A DNA stretch of 10,387 nt from Holosporaceae bacterium (GTDB lineage: Bacteria > Pseudomonadota > Alphaproteobacteria > UBA3830): contig JAITRK010000055.1 of assembly GCA_031288435.1 (NCBI GenBank), positions 1 to 10,387 on the forward strand, given 5' to 3'. Below, one piece after another: positions 1-8,001 of this stretch; position 1 is the first letter of the stretch, and each line of letters begins with the position of its first letter. Made by a program: the position numbers and the translations under genes. The notes below the pieces were generated by a model. It worked only from the letters and a program-made list of their open reading frames with translations, had not been told where the DNA came from and searched no databases.

Positions 1-2
1 AG

Positions 3-1379
3 AAAAAAATAGAAAAAATCTTACAAAAAATCGATTTCTCTGGGAAATTGTTTGAAACAAAATTCTTTGTTTCTTCGTCCGATGAATATCGGCACATAGT
101 TGTGGTTGGACTCGGCGAACCGGGCAGGACTTTTACCAAATTCGAGTTGGAGAAACTAGGCGCGTCCATCTATTCAGCCGCCCAAAAATTAGACGCCGCC
201 GTTACGGTGGCCATCGACAGCGGCGACGTCACGTCCAACGAAGATATATCGTCGCAGGTGGCGTTTGGATTTCTCCTAAAATCCTGGGAATTCGACAAAT
301 ATAAAGTAAAGAAGAAGGATCCATCGCCATTGACAACGCTCCGAATGTTTACAAGTGACGCTGCGAAGTCTGAGAAAAGTTTTTTGGAATACCGGAATCT
401 GGCAGAGGCGATTTTCCTAACTCGTCTGGTGGTGTCGGAGCCTGCCAACGTTATATATCCTGAAAGTCTAGCGGAAATCGCAAAAAAAGAACTGCTACCG
501 TTGGGAGTTGAAGTAGAAATTCTCAACAAGCACGACATGACGGCGCTTAGGATGAACGCTCTTCTAGGAGTAGCCCAGGGAAGCGCCAACGAACCAAAGC
601 TTGCTGTGCTAAGCTGGAATGGAGCGAATGATAAATCCCAGAAGCCGGTGGCCTTTGTGGGCAAGGGCGTTACCTTCGATAGCGGAGGTATCAGCATTAA
701 ACCAAGCGATAATATGCACGATATGAGGCACGATATGGCCGGCGCTGGCACAGTTCTTGGGTTGGTAAAATCTGTGGCTCTTAATAAATTGCCGGTAAAT
801 GTTGTTGGAATAATGGCGCTGGTGGAGAATATGCCTTCCGGAACGGCGCAGCGTCCAGGCGATATTGTCAAATCAATGTCCGGACAAACCATAGAAGTGC
901 TTAACACCGATGCTGAAGGCCGTCTGGTGCTGGCGGACGCGCTCTGGTACACACAGGATAGATTTTCTCCGGTGGCTACGATAGATCTGGCGACCCTCAC
1001 CGGCGCCATTGTTGTAGCTCTTGGGCACGAATTCGCCGGATTATTCAGTAACGACGACGAACTGGCTCAGCAAATCGAAAAATCCTCTGTCGCTACCGGT
1101 GAAAAGGTGTGGCGCATGCCGCTGACTGATCATTTCGACAAAGGAATAGATTCGGATTTGGCAGACATGCAGAACATAGCCAAGCCTTCCGTAAGGGGAG
1201 GAAGCATAACGGCAGCGCAATTCCTCAAGAGATTTGTAAACGACGCAAAGTGGGCTCACATCGACATAGCCGGAGTAGAAACAACCAGCGACGACGACGT
1301 GTTTCTATGCGCCAAAGGCGCCACTGGATTTGGCGTCTATTTACTCCATGATTTTTTACTCCAGAATTATGCCAAATAG
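3..1379 (+). CDS. pepA: Leucyl aminopeptidase (M17 family), 5'-truncated by window edge
   Basis: Cytosolic two-metal aminopeptidase that removes N-terminal residues from peptides. The metal-binding and catalytic signatures are visible: GKGVTFDSGG with the metal-ligand Lys (663-665) and Asp (678-680), then the ISIK lysine, the MRHDM aspartate (732-734), and the family signature NTDAEGR (903-923) with its Asp, Glu and catalytic Arg. The C-terminus (WAHIDIAG, then KGATGFGV) is also typical. A TTG at 48 could be read as a start, but the frame stays open back to base 3, and the encoded DFSGKLFETKFF aligns with the middle of the usual PepA N-terminal domain. About 459 codons are present against roughly 490-500 for the family, so the real start lies a few dozen codons left of the window. 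The stop codon lies inside holC, which overlaps by 11 bases. In many alphaproteobacteria pepA precedes holC and ndk, as here. Confidence 0.96.
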   Translation, partial: KKIEKILQKIDFSGKLFETKFFVSSSDEYRHIVVVGLGEPGRTFTKFELEKLGASIYSAAQKLDAAVTVAIDSGDVTSNEDISSQVAFGFLLKSWEFDKYKVKKKDPSPLTTLRMFTSDAAKSEKSFLEYRNLAEAIFLTRLVVSEPANVIYPESLAEIAKKELLPLGVEVEILNKHDMTALRMNALLGVAQGSANEPKLAVLSWNGANDKSQKPVAFVGKGVTFDSGGISIKPSDNMHDMRHDMAGAGTVLGLVKSVALNKLPVNVVGIMALVENMPSGTAQRPGDIVKSMSGQTIEVLNTDAEGRLVLADALWYTQDRFSPVATIDLATLTGAIVVALGHEFAGLFSNDDELAQQIEKSSVATGEKVWRMPLTDHFDKGIDSDLADMQNIAKPSVRGGSITAAQFLKRFVNDAKWAHIDIAGVETTSDDDVFLCAKGATGFGVYLLHDFLLQNYAK

Positions 1380-1830
1380 CCTGACAGAATTTGTTTTATA
1401 CGAGACTGAGACCGGCGCTCTCCAGCCTGTTGCCATGGGTTTGCTGGAAAAGGGTTACGCATCCGGAAACCGTTGCATTTTTTACAGTCCACTGGAGGAG
1501 CGTGTAAAAGTCATCGATAAGACACTCTGGACGTTCTCCACAAACGCATTTGTGCCACATGGAGATCGCAGCGTCGGTTTTTGCGAACAACAGCCAATAT
1601 ATATGACGAATATAGTGGAAAACCCAAACGAAGCGAAAATCCTAATGATAATGGATTCCTACGACTACCAAATTTGGAACGCCTATCAATTTGATAGAAT
1701 AATGCTGCTATGGGAGCAAAACGACAACGTCGCTGATGCAGTAAATAATCTACGCCAGGACTTGCAAAAAAATTTAAAAAAGGTAGTATACTGGAGACAA
1801 TCGCAAAAAAAATGGACAAAAATAGCATAG
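1369..1830 (+). CDS. holC: DNA polymerase III subunit chi
   Basis: Chi is an accessory subunit of the replicative polymerase clamp loader; in other bacteria it binds single-stranded DNA-binding protein. The 153-residue product matches the family length. It has the expected N-terminal strand (EFVLYETE), a helix with [12 protein letters not shown], the LWTF...FVPHG segment (LW near residues 45-50), [11 protein letters not shown] and the C-terminal VVYWRQ. I chose ATG 1369 because the product then begins just before the first conserved strand and the gene overlaps the end of pepA by 11 bases, which fits translational coupling; no clear ribosome binding site precedes it. An in-frame ATG at 1348 would add seven residues and cannot be excluded. 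The 3' end is A-rich, including a run of eight A at 1805-1812. The stop codon overlaps the ndk ribosome binding site. The psi subunit (holD) is not in the window. Confidence 0.9.
   Translation: MPNSLTEFVLYETETGALQPVAMGLLEKGYASGNRCIFYSPLEERVKVIDKTLWTFSTNAFVPHGDRSVGFCEQQPIYMTNIVENPNEAKILMIMDSYDYQIWNAYQFDRIMLLWEQNDNVADAVNNLRQDLQKNLKKVVYWRQSQKKWTKIA
1762..1792 (+). promoter_or_regulatory. Possible internal promoter for ndk
   Basis: Inside the 3' end of holC there is TTGCAA (1762-1767) followed by TAGTAT (1784-1789, spacing 16) or TATACT (1787-1792, spacing 19). It sits about 50 bases upstream of ndk. The sequence also encodes conserved holC residues and is A-rich, so the match may be fortuitous. 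Confidence 0.22.
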
Positions 1831-1834
1831 GAGG
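1829..1834 (+). promoter_or_regulatory. Ribosome binding site of ndk
   Basis: A perfect AGGAGG lies four bases before ATG 1839 and overlaps the holC TAG (1828-1830). It decides the ndk start in favour of 1839 over the in-frame ATG at 1812, which lies inside holC and has no such site. It is the strongest Shine-Dalgarno sequence I see in the plus-strand block, suggesting ndk is translated independently of holC. Confidence 0.75.
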
Positions 1835-1838
1835 CAAC

Positions 1839-2261
1839 ATGTCACTACAGAGAACGTTTTCAATAATAAAACCAGACGCGGTCGAAAGAAATTTAACTGG
1901 GTGTATAAACGCTAGATTTGAGCAAGGCGGATTGCAAATAATTGCCCAAAAGATGCTGAACCTAACCAAGGCACAAGCCGAAAGATTTTACGAAGTTCAT
2001 AGGGATAGGGCGTTCTACGATAGCCTCTGCGAATATATGTCGTCGGGACCGGTGGTAGCACAGGTGCTGTTCGGAGAAAACGCCGTATCCAAAAATCGCG
2101 AAATAATGGGCGCCACAAATCCGGCCAATGCAGAAATTGGAACCATACGCAGAGATTTTGGGCAAAGCATTGAACACAACGCGGTTCATGGATCTGACAG
2201 CAGCGAAAATGCAGAAATAGAAATAGCGTTTTTTTTCAGCAAATTAGAGTTGACGCGGTAA
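1839..2261 (+). CDS. ndk: Nucleoside diphosphate kinase
   Basis: Transfers the gamma-phosphate of ATP to nucleoside diphosphates through a phosphohistidine intermediate, balancing the NTP and dNTP pools. At 140 residues it has the exact usual bacterial length. The N-terminal strand [10 protein letters not shown] carries the ATP-binding Lys11. The nucleotide-site segment [18 protein letters not shown] lies at residues 91-108. The active-site motif NAVHGSDS places the catalytic histidine at residue 117, the same number as in E. coli Ndk. The start is set by AGGAGG four bases upstream. The C-terminus (EIEIAFFF, then a short tail) is normal. The gene lies directly after holC and 42 bases before rimP. 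No domain is missing and nothing suggests transfer. Confidence 0.97.
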   Translation: MSLQRTFSIIKPDAVERNLTGCINARFEQGGLQIIAQKMLNLTKAQAERFYEVHRDRAFYDSLCEYMSSGPVVAQVLFGENAVSKNREIMGATNPANAEIGTIRRDFGQSIEHNAVHGSDSSENAEIEIAFFFSKLELTR

Positions 2262-2274
2262 AAGACGTCATGCA

Positions 2275-2286
2275 TTTCTGCAGAAA
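2275..2286. repeat. 12-bp perfect palindrome upstream of rimP
   Basis: TTTCTGCAGAAA is perfectly self-complementary and sits in the 42-base ndk-rimP gap, 17 bases before the TTG start. With no spacer it would be a poor RNA hairpin, but it could be a protein-binding dyad. It may also be chance. Confidence 0.3.
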
Positions 2287-2303
2287 AAAAGTGGAAACAA
2301 AAG

Positions 2304-2783
2304 TTGTTGCTAAGCGAAAAGATAAGAGCAGTTCTAGAAGAACCGATCCGTAGTAGAGGCTACGAGCTGGTACTGCTGAAGTTATCCTTCGGCCCTGTGG
2401 CCTACCTCGACATTGATATAGATCGTTTGGACGGGAAACCTGTTTCAGTGGACGATTGCGTTACTGTTAGCCAGGTTGCCTCTGTAATTTTAGACGTGGA
2501 GAGCATGATAGATGGGAAATATAACCTCAATGTGAGTTCCCCTGGCGAATACCGCCCGCTCAGCAACATCGATTCCTTTCAACGATTCTATGGCCATGAA
2601 ATTCGTCTGGAACTCTATTCTAAAATCAACGAAAAGAGAAAAATTTCTGGAAAATTGTTAAGAATCGAACAAAACGCTAACGACACGATTGTCTATTTGA
2701 AGGAAGAATGCGATACTAGCGCCGATGAAACTGCTGTTTTCTACGCCAATGTAAAGAAAGCCGCAGTCCGGAGGTTCTTTTAA
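2304..2783 (+). CDS. rimP: Ribosome maturation factor RimP
   Basis: Cytosolic 30S assembly factor that helps small-subunit maturation. The 159-residue product shows the family pattern in order: helix EKIRAVLEEPIRSRGYELV (residues about 5-23), the SVDDCVTVSQ region with an acidic DVE (about 48-66), the NLNVSSPGEYRPL hallmark (about 74-86; the family usually has SSPGLDRPL), then the C-terminal SH3-like domain with GKLLRI. No in-frame ATG or GTG exists between the ndk stop and the conserved start, so initiation is probably at TTG 2304 or the adjacent TTG 2307. The upstream AAGTGG is a weak ribosome binding site. RimP is regularly the first gene of the nusA-infB operon, as here. The gap to nusA is 32 bases. 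Confidence 0.92.
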   Translation: MLLSEKIRAVLEEPIRSRGYELVLLKLSFGPVAYLDIDIDRLDGKPVSVDDCVTVSQVASVILDVESMIDGKYNLNVSSPGEYRPLSNIDSFQRFYGHEIRLELYSKINEKRKISGKLLRIEQNANDTIVYLKEECDTSADETAVFYANVKKAAVRRFF

Positions 2784-2815
2784 AGTATAGATTTTATGCA
2801 GAAGGGTAGCTAGGT

Positions 2816-4324
2816 ATGTCGACGGCGTTGTGGACTGATTATCGCTTTTATGGACCAGAATTATTGCAGATTTCCGACGCGGTTGCGCGGGAAAAAGGTC
2901 TTGAAAAGGAAAAAATTCTGGAAGCAATGGAGGGGGCCATTCAAAAGGCTGCCAAATCCAAATATGGCCATGAACACGATATAAGAGTAACCATAGATAG
3001 AAAAACCGGAGAGGTTTCTATCATAAAATGCATGACAGTTAAGGAAAACGTTGAAAACGAGTATGAGGATATATCTCTTGAAGACGCTCTGAAGATAGAG
3101 CCGGAATCTCACATCGGTTATGTGCTGGTTACAAAACTACCGCCGGTGGATTTTGGTAGAGTGGCAGCCCAGGTGGGACGGCAAATAATAGTTCAAAAAA
3201 TCAAAGACGCCGAACGGGAAAAGCAATACGACGAATTCATAGGGCGCGTCGGGGAAATAATAAGCGGAGTCGTTAAAAGAGCCGACTTTAGTTCCGTATC
3301 CATAGATGTTGGCAAAACCGAAGCAATTATAAAGAAGGATCAACTAATTCCGCGAGAGAATTTTCGCGTCGGAGACCGCGTTAGAGCATATATCGTTGAT
3401 GTTTCGAAGGAAGCCAAGGGGCCGCAGGTGTTTCTTTCCAGAACTCATCCACAGTTTTTGGCTAAACTGTTTAGACAAGAGGTTCCTGAAATATACGACG
3501 GCGTGATCGAGATTAAATCTGTGGCTAGAGATCCTGGTAGCCGAGCGAAAGTAGCCGTTTATACGTCAGACTCAAGTATTGATCCCATTGGAGCCTGTGT
3601 TGGCGTTAGAGGCAGTCGTGTTCAGGCCATAATACAGGAGTTACAGGGCGAAAAAATCGATATCGTTCTTTGGTCCGATGATCCGGCCACGTTTGCAGTA
3701 AATGCTCTGGCTCCGGCAGAAATTTCCAGAGTTGTTGTGGATGAAGAAAATAGGAAATTTGAAGTACTGGCATCGGAAAGTCAGCTGAGCTTGGCCATTG
3801 GACGGCGAGGTCAGAACGTTCGTCTCGCGTCAATGCTAATAGGGTGGAGCGTATCAGTCGTCTCGGAAACTGAGGCGCTAGAAAAGAAAAACCTGGAATA
3901 CCATAAGCAATCGAAAGTATTCATGGACGTCCTGGATTGCGATGAAATAATCGCGCATCTTCTGGTTACCGAAGGATTCTCAGAAGTAGAAGAGTTAGCC
4001 TGCATCTCCAAAGAAGAATTGGCAGCCATAGAAGGCTTTGACGAAGCGCTGGCAGAAGAGCTTATATCCCGCGCAAAAAATTATTTGCTGGAAAAAGAAA
4101 AAAGTCTTACTGAGGAGATAGAACGATTGGATATAGACAAAGAAATAATAAATATAGGGTTACTTACGAACGAAATGCTAGTAAAATTGGCGTCGGCGAA
4201 TGTTACTAAACTGGATGATCTTGCTGATTTAAGTTCCGATGAACTGCAGGAAATTCTTCCGGGGTTGAAAAAGAATGTTGCCAATGATGTTATTATGCAG
4301 GCTCGCAAGCATTGGTTTAAGTAG
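2816..4324 (+). CDS. nusA: Transcription termination/antitermination factor NusA
   Basis: RNA-polymerase-associated elongation factor acting in pausing, intrinsic and Rho-dependent termination, and antitermination. The 502-residue product contains the full domain set. The N-terminal polymerase-binding domain covers about 1-135 (includes AREKGLEKEKILEAMEGA and LPPVDFGRVAAQVGRQII). An S1 domain follows (about 139-205, starting VGEIISGVVKR), then KH1 (GACVGVRGSR at about 259-268) and KH2 (GRRGQNVRLAS at about 329-339). Two C-terminal acidic helix-hairpin-helix repeats follow, one from about 368 (EIIAHLLVTEGF) and one from about 445 (LDDLADLSSDEL) to the end. Two such repeats are also present in E. 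coli NusA. GAAGGG at 2801-2806 lies nine bases before ATG 2816. Only 27 bases separate the stop from infB; the small ylxR gene often found there is missing. Confidence 0.97.
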   Translation: MSTALWTDYRFYGPELLQISDAVAREKGLEKEKILEAMEGAIQKAAKSKYGHEHDIRVTIDRKTGEVSIIKCMTVKENVENEYEDISLEDALKIEPESHIGYVLVTKLPPVDFGRVAAQVGRQIIVQKIKDAEREKQYDEFIGRVGEIISGVVKRADFSSVSIDVGKTEAIIKKDQLIPRENFRVGDRVRAYIVDVSKEAKGPQVFLSRTHPQFLAKLFRQEVPEIYDGVIEIKSVARDPGSRAKVAVYTSDSSIDPIGACVGVRGSRVQAIIQELQGEKIDIVLWSDDPATFAVNALAPAEISRVVVDEENRKFEVLASESQLSLAIGRRGQNVRLASMLIGWSVSVVSETEALEKKNLEYHKQSKVFMDVLDCDEIIAHLLVTEGFSEVEELACISKEELAAIEGFDEALAEELISRAKNYLLEKEKSLTEEIERLDIDKEIINIGLLTNEMLVKLASANVTKLDDLADLSSDELQEILPGLKKNVANDVIMQARKHWFK

Positions 4325-4351
4325 AGCAAAAATTTCTCAAGCGGATTTATT

Positions 4352-6835
4352 ATGACGGAACAGAAAAAAAATACTTTGAGCTTATCTCGTCCAACGGACG
4401 TCAAAAAGAATGCAGATGTTACCGATGGAAAAATAAGGCAAAGTTTTTCTCATGGAAAAACGAAGGTGGTAACAGTCGAGGTAAAGAAGAAGCGGCTACC
4501 GCTGACGCCTGCGGCCTCCGCTCTACAAAAAAGTGGGCTGTACAACAAAAGCGGCAGTCTTACCGATAAGGAGCTTGAAGCACGCATAAAAGTTGTGCAG
4601 GACGCCATGAAGGAAGAAAAAGAGCAAACGGAGCTACGCCAAAAAAGAGAAGAGGAAGCCAGGCTTCGTCTCATTGAAGAGCAAAAAGCAGAGATGGAGA
4701 AGCTAGCCGTAGAGTCTGCAGCGCCTAAAGAAACTTCTGAAACAGCGGTCGAAGATAAGTCGGCAAATCCAAAAAAAACCGACGTCAAGGTTGCAGCGAC
4801 GCCACAGGGGAAAACACCTCCACACAAGAATTTCAAACGACAATCCAAAGACGCCTACGATGACGACGATGTGCAAAAAATTGACGCTGCCAAGAAAACA
4901 ATCGTCGTTAAAAAAGACATACGTGAACTAAAGGGAAAGTACGCCGCAGGAACCTCCAGAGTTTCCATATACAATGCTTTTGACGACGAAGAGAGCCAGC
5001 GCACACGCTCTCTATCTTCCATAAAAAGAGCAAGGCAAAAGAGCAAAACCCAACGCCAGAATTTCGATGAGCAAAAAGTTATTCGAGAGGTAATTCTGCC
5101 GGAAACCATAAGCGTCCAGGAGCTATCAAGCCGCATGGCCGTAAGAACCGGCGATGTGGTAAAGGCTCTCATGAAATTGGGTATGATGGTTACGGCCAAC
5201 TATATCATAGACGCAGATACGGCGGAGATACTGGTACTGGAATTTGGCCATAGGGTTAAGCGTGTCAGCGAAGGAGACGTCGAACATGGGTTAAAGCAGG
5301 AGGACCGATCACAGGATCTGCAGCCTCGTCCACCGGTGGTTACGATTATGGGACACGTTGATCATGGAAAAACATCTCTTCTTGACGCAATCCGGAAGAC
5401 AGATCTGGCAGCGCGGGAGGCCGGAGGAATAACGCAAAGTATCGGCGCATACAAAATTACGCTGGACGGCGGTCGCTGCATAACATTTATCGATACCCCT
5501 GGACACGCCGCATTCACCGAAATGCGATCCCGAGGCGCCAATGTCACTGATGTGGTAGTTTTGGTGGTTGCAGCGGATGACAGCGTAAAAGACCAAACAA
5601 TCGAGGCCATAAATCACGCCAAGGCAGCTGGAGTACCAATCGTGGTGGCCATAAATAAAATGGATAAACATGGAGCCAATCCGGACAACGTGCGGAAAGA
5701 TCTTCTAAATCACGAAGTGGTAATGGAATCTTTCGGCGGCGACGTTATGGATGTAGAGATTTCGGCAAAAACCGGCTTGAATCTCGATCGACTTGAAGAA
5801 ATAATATTGCTGCAGGCGGAAATGCTGGATTTAAAAGCCAATCCGAATCGCTCCGCCGAGGGCATAATTGTCGAATCGCGGGTGGAGCGTGGACACGGCG
5901 CCATTGCCACCGTACTTATTCAAAAGGGAACGCTGAAAGTTGGCGATGTTTTCGTCTCCGGCAGCGTATATGGCAGAGTAAAAGCCATAAGGAATTATCA
6001 CGGGAAGCCGCTGAATGAATTAACGCCAGGATCTCCTGGTGAAATCGTCGGATTTAATGGCAACACCATTCCAGGAGACGATTTTGTGGTGGTTGACGAC
6101 GAATCCAAGGCCCGTGAAATTTCCAGCTATAGGGATCGTAAAAAACGAGAACAATCGTTTGTGATTTCGTCCAGAGGCACAGCAGAGCAGCTGTTCTCCA
6201 AATTGGGCGATGAAGACAAGCTCAAGGAATTGTCGATTATAGTGAAAACCGACGTACAGGGATCCTCCGAAGCTATTTGCTCCAGTCTTCAGAAATTATC
6301 GACCAGCGAGGTTGCCGTAAAGATTTTACATTCTGGCATCGGAGGGATAACCGAAAGCGACGTGGCTCTTGCCCGCGCTTCCAATGCCATAATTTTTGGA
6401 TTTAACGTGCGCGCAAACCAGCAGGCCCGCGACCAAATTTTACGGGATAAGTTGCAGGTAAGATACTACTCGGTAATATATGATCTGATAGACGATGTTC
6501 GAGCTCTACTGTCAGGTCTGCTGTCTCCGGAAGTTAGAGAGAATGTTCTCGGATCCGCCGAGGTGAGAAAGACATTCGAGGTATCGAAATTCGGTAAAGT
6601 CGCTGGATGCATGGTGTTAGATGGAATACTAAAACGTAATTCCAAAGTAAGATTAATGCGAAACGGTATTATCGTACATAGCGGAGATATGCGATCATTG
6701 CGGCGCGTGAAGGACGATGTAAAAGAAGTAAAAGCCGGATTCGAATGCGGAGTGTCGCTGGAAAGCTACAACGATATTCATATGGGCGATATTATCGAAT
6801 GTTTTGAGCTGGAGGAAGTTGCTCGTCAACTTTAG
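4352..6835 (+). CDS. infB: Translation initiation factor IF-2
   Basis: GTPase that brings fMet-tRNA to the 30S subunit and drives subunit joining. The start of the 827-residue product has the alphaproteobacterial form, with [10 protein letters not shown] followed by a basic stretch. Next comes the IF-2-associated region ([11 protein letters not shown], near 75) and a charged Lys/Glu-rich probable coiled coil to about 125, then a variable linker. The conserved IF2_N domain is at about 244-300. The G domain has GHVDHGKT (334-341), DTPGH (381-385), NKMD (435-438) and SAK (471-473). Domain II follows, then domain III with [11 protein letters not shown] near 631, and the C2 fMet-tRNA-binding domain from about 735. 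It is shorter than E. coli IF-2 only in the variable N-terminal half. ATG 4352 has only a weak upstream AGCGGA. The stop is three bases before rbfA. Confidence 0.98.
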   Translation: MTEQKKNTLSLSRPTDVKKNADVTDGKIRQSFSHGKTKVVTVEVKKKRLPLTPAASALQKSGLYNKSGSLTDKELEARIKVVQDAMKEEKEQTELRQKREEEARLRLIEEQKAEMEKLAVESAAPKETSETAVEDKSANPKKTDVKVAATPQGKTPPHKNFKRQSKDAYDDDDVQKIDAAKKTIVVKKDIRELKGKYAAGTSRVSIYNAFDDEESQRTRSLSSIKRARQKSKTQRQNFDEQKVIREVILPETISVQELSSRMAVRTGDVVKALMKLGMMVTANYIIDADTAEILVLEFGHRVKRVSEGDVEHGLKQEDRSQDLQPRPPVVTIMGHVDHGKTSLLDAIRKTDLAAREAGGITQSIGAYKITLDGGRCITFIDTPGHAAFTEMRSRGANVTDVVVLVVAADDSVKDQTIEAINHAKAAGVPIVVAINKMDKHGANPDNVRKDLLNHEVVMESFGGDVMDVEISAKTGLNLDRLEEIILLQAEMLDLKANPNRSAEGIIVESRVERGHGAIATVLIQKGTLKVGDVFVSGSVYGRVKAIRNYHGKPLNELTPGSPGEIVGFNGNTIPGDDFVVVDDESKAREISSYRDRKKREQSFVISSRGTAEQLFSKLGDEDKLKELSIIVKTDVQGSSEAICSSLQKLSTSEVAVKILHSGIGGITESDVALARASNAIIFGFNVRANQQARDQILRDKLQVRYYSVIYDLIDDVRALLSGLLSPEVRENVLGSAEVRKTFEVSKFGKVAGCMVLDGILKRNSKVRLMRNGIIVHSGDMRSLRRVKDDVKEVKAGFECGVSLESYNDIHMGDIIECFELEEVARQL

Positions 6836-6838
6836 ATT

Positions 6839-7243
6839 ATGGCAATTGTCATGCAGCCAAAAAAAACATCACGACAGCAGAGAGTAGCGGAAGAAATAAA
6901 GCGTGTTTTGTCCGATTTTCTCGTGCGCAGCAGCGTGTGGGACAACAGCACGCCATTGGAGATTTCGTCAAGCGTTATCGTCGAGCCTGCTATGATATCA
7001 GTTAGCGAAGTAGTTGTTAGCTCCTGCCTAAAACATGCCAAAGTATTTTTTGTATCCATTTCCGATAGAGCCAGCAACGAAGATTGCCTGTCTTTCCTGG
7101 AAAAACATTCGCCGCAGCTGAGGCGTCACCTGGGAGCAAATGTACGGCTAAAATTCACGCCGGATTTGCGATTTTACATAGATAATTCATTCGAAATGGG
7201 CAGAAAAATAGACGGAATTTTGGCAAAGATATCCGAAAAATAA
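6839..7243 (+). CDS. rbfA: 30S ribosome-binding factor A
   Basis: Small KH-like protein needed for late 30S maturation and 16S 5'-end processing. The 134-residue product has the RbfA outline: SRQQRVAEEIKRVLSDFLVR (about 11-30), the ISVSEVVVSSCLKHAKVFFV core (about 53-72), and the C-terminal LRRHLGANVRLKFTPDLRF followed by IDNSFEMGRKID. ATG 6839 lies three bases after the infB stop, so translation is probably coupled; ATG 6851 is an alternative that loses four residues. No good ribosome binding site is seen for either (a GGAGG at 6811-6815 inside infB is too far away). It is the last plus-strand gene of the block. In many proteobacteria truB, rpsO and pnp follow, but here the next gene is on the opposite strand, 24 bases away. 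Confidence 0.93.
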   Translation: MAIVMQPKKTSRQQRVAEEIKRVLSDFLVRSSVWDNSTPLEISSSVIVEPAMISVSEVVVSSCLKHAKVFFVSISDRASNEDCLSFLEKHSPQLRRHLGANVRLKFTPDLRFYIDNSFEMGRKIDGILAKISEK

Positions 7244-7267
7244 CCAAGTTCGATTTAGCTTTCCATA

Positions 7268-7804
7268 TTACTCTGCGTCTACGATTGTTTCCAACAACCA
7301 TTTCGTCGACTGATTTTCCAGTCGCTTTATTCTGAGAGTTCCGAGCAAAGGCATGAGCTGAGAGAAATTTTCTTTCATAATTGTTTTTGCTCTCTTCTGC
7401 TCAGGTTCAGTAAGGGTCCCAAAAAGCCCTGAGCAATCGGCGTACTCGGTCAGATAACGCCCTACTCGAAAATATTCCGTTATCACTTTGGCGATATTCT
7501 CAGTGGTCAACGTACATCCATCATCATGGAACGCCTTGATCATTAGCACCCGACCGTCGTCTATACAACGTAGTAGCGACCAAAATTCTTCTCTTTTTTC
7601 ACGCTTTTCGGTCTTTTCCCAGAAGCTTTTTCTATTGTCCATGCCTATGTAAAATTCTTTGAGAGTAATATCGGAGAATTGTCTGTCTGAAAAAAGCGAA
7701 TTGAATACGGCAGCTGGAACCTCTATTTTCACCATCGCCTGCATACGTTCGGCATTGAAAAATGTCATAACAACCGCTGCCAAAAGCGATGATATATTTT
7801 TCAT
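7268..7804 (-). CDS. Hypothetical exported protein, 178 residues
   Basis: I do not recognise this family. The N-terminus looks like a Sec signal peptide: MKN, a hydrophobic stretch ISSLLAAVVMTFF (residues 4-16), and a possible cleavage site after MQA (residue 23), so the protein is probably periplasmic or secreted. The mature part is mixed alpha/beta in character, with a strongly charged Lys/Glu/Arg helix-like segment at about 63-73, three cysteines (80, 97, 124) and aromatic-rich patches. I see no further membrane segment, lipobox or catalytic motif. ATG 7804 is preceded by AGGGA eight bases upstream, inside a direct repeat. It has its own probable promoter (7891-7920) and a structured leader. 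It converges with rbfA, with 24 bases between the stops. The continuous frame with signal peptide, ribosome binding site and promoter makes a real gene likely. Confidence 0.72.
   Translation of the reverse strand: MKNISSLLAAVVMTFFNAERMQAMVKIEVPAAVFNSLFSDRQFSDITLKEFYIGMDNRKSFWEKTEKREKREEFWSLLRCIDDGRVLMIKAFHDDGCTLTTENIAKVITEYFRVGRYLTEYADCSGLFGTLTEPEQKRAKTIMKENFSQLMPLLGTLRIKRLENQSTKWLLETIVDAE
7307..7331 (+). terminator. Candidate terminator of the rbfA operon inside the convergent gene
   Basis: On the plus strand CGACTG (7307-7312) pairs with CAGTCG (7319-7324) across a six-base loop, followed by CTTTATT. It lies about 64 bases after the rbfA stop and within the 3' coding end of the minus-strand gene. 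The 6-bp stem and imperfect U-tract make it a weak candidate. No other hairpin is seen in the 24-base gap. Confidence 0.3.
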
Positions 7805-7848
7805 TATATACGTCCCTAGTTAATCTCTATATACGTCCCTAGTTAATC
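7805..7848 (-). repeat. Perfect 21-bp direct repeat carrying duplicated ribosome binding site
   Basis: Two identical 21-bp copies (7805-7825 and 7828-7848) are separated by two bases and directly abut the ATG of the 178-residue gene. On the minus strand each copy contains TTAACTAGGGACGTATATA. The AGGGA of the proximal copy is correctly placed (eight bases) to serve as ribosome binding site; the distal copy offers the same sequence 23 bases further upstream. It may be a simple duplication, a tandem operator, or a standby ribosome site. Confidence 0.8.
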
Positions 7849-7860
7849 CATATGTTTATT

Positions 7861-7883
7861 GAGCGAAGTTTTTTTTCTCGCTC
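7861..7883 (-). promoter_or_regulatory. Leader hairpin in 5' UTR of the 178-residue gene
   Basis: On the minus strand GAGCGA (7883-7878) pairs with TCGCTC (7866-7861), extendable by one G-U pair, around an A-rich loop with eight consecutive A. It would lie at the extreme 5' end of the transcript predicted from the promoter at 7891-7920. It could stabilise the mRNA. It is not followed by a U-tract, so it is not a terminator. Confidence 0.35.
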
Positions 7884-7890
7884 GAGGTAA

Positions 7891-7920
7891 ATTATATATA
7901 AATTTTTCTAAATTTTGCAA
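7891..7920 (-). promoter_or_regulatory. Sigma70-like promoter of the 178-residue gene
   Basis: On the minus strand TTGCAA (7920-7915) and a perfect TATAAT (7896-7891) are separated by 18 bases in A+T-rich DNA. Transcription would begin near 7884, giving a leader of about 80 bases containing the hairpin and the direct repeat. The perfect -10 box makes this one of the two best promoter candidates in the window. Confidence 0.5.
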
Positions 7921-8001
7921 GACAGTATTCATTTTTCTAAAATGCGCGGCTAGATTTTCAATTCCGATATGATCGAAATTGTTTATAAAAAAATCTTTGG
8001 C

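Noticed and set aside
48..50. TTG at 48 as the pepA start
   Set aside because: The frame is open to the window edge and the preceding residues fit the conserved PepA N-terminal domain.
170..1009. 279-codon minus-strand open frame opposite pepA
   Set aside because: It lies wholly antisense to strongly conserved pepA motifs and its translation is a low-complexity Ser/Thr-rich product with no domain; it is a shadow of the real gene.
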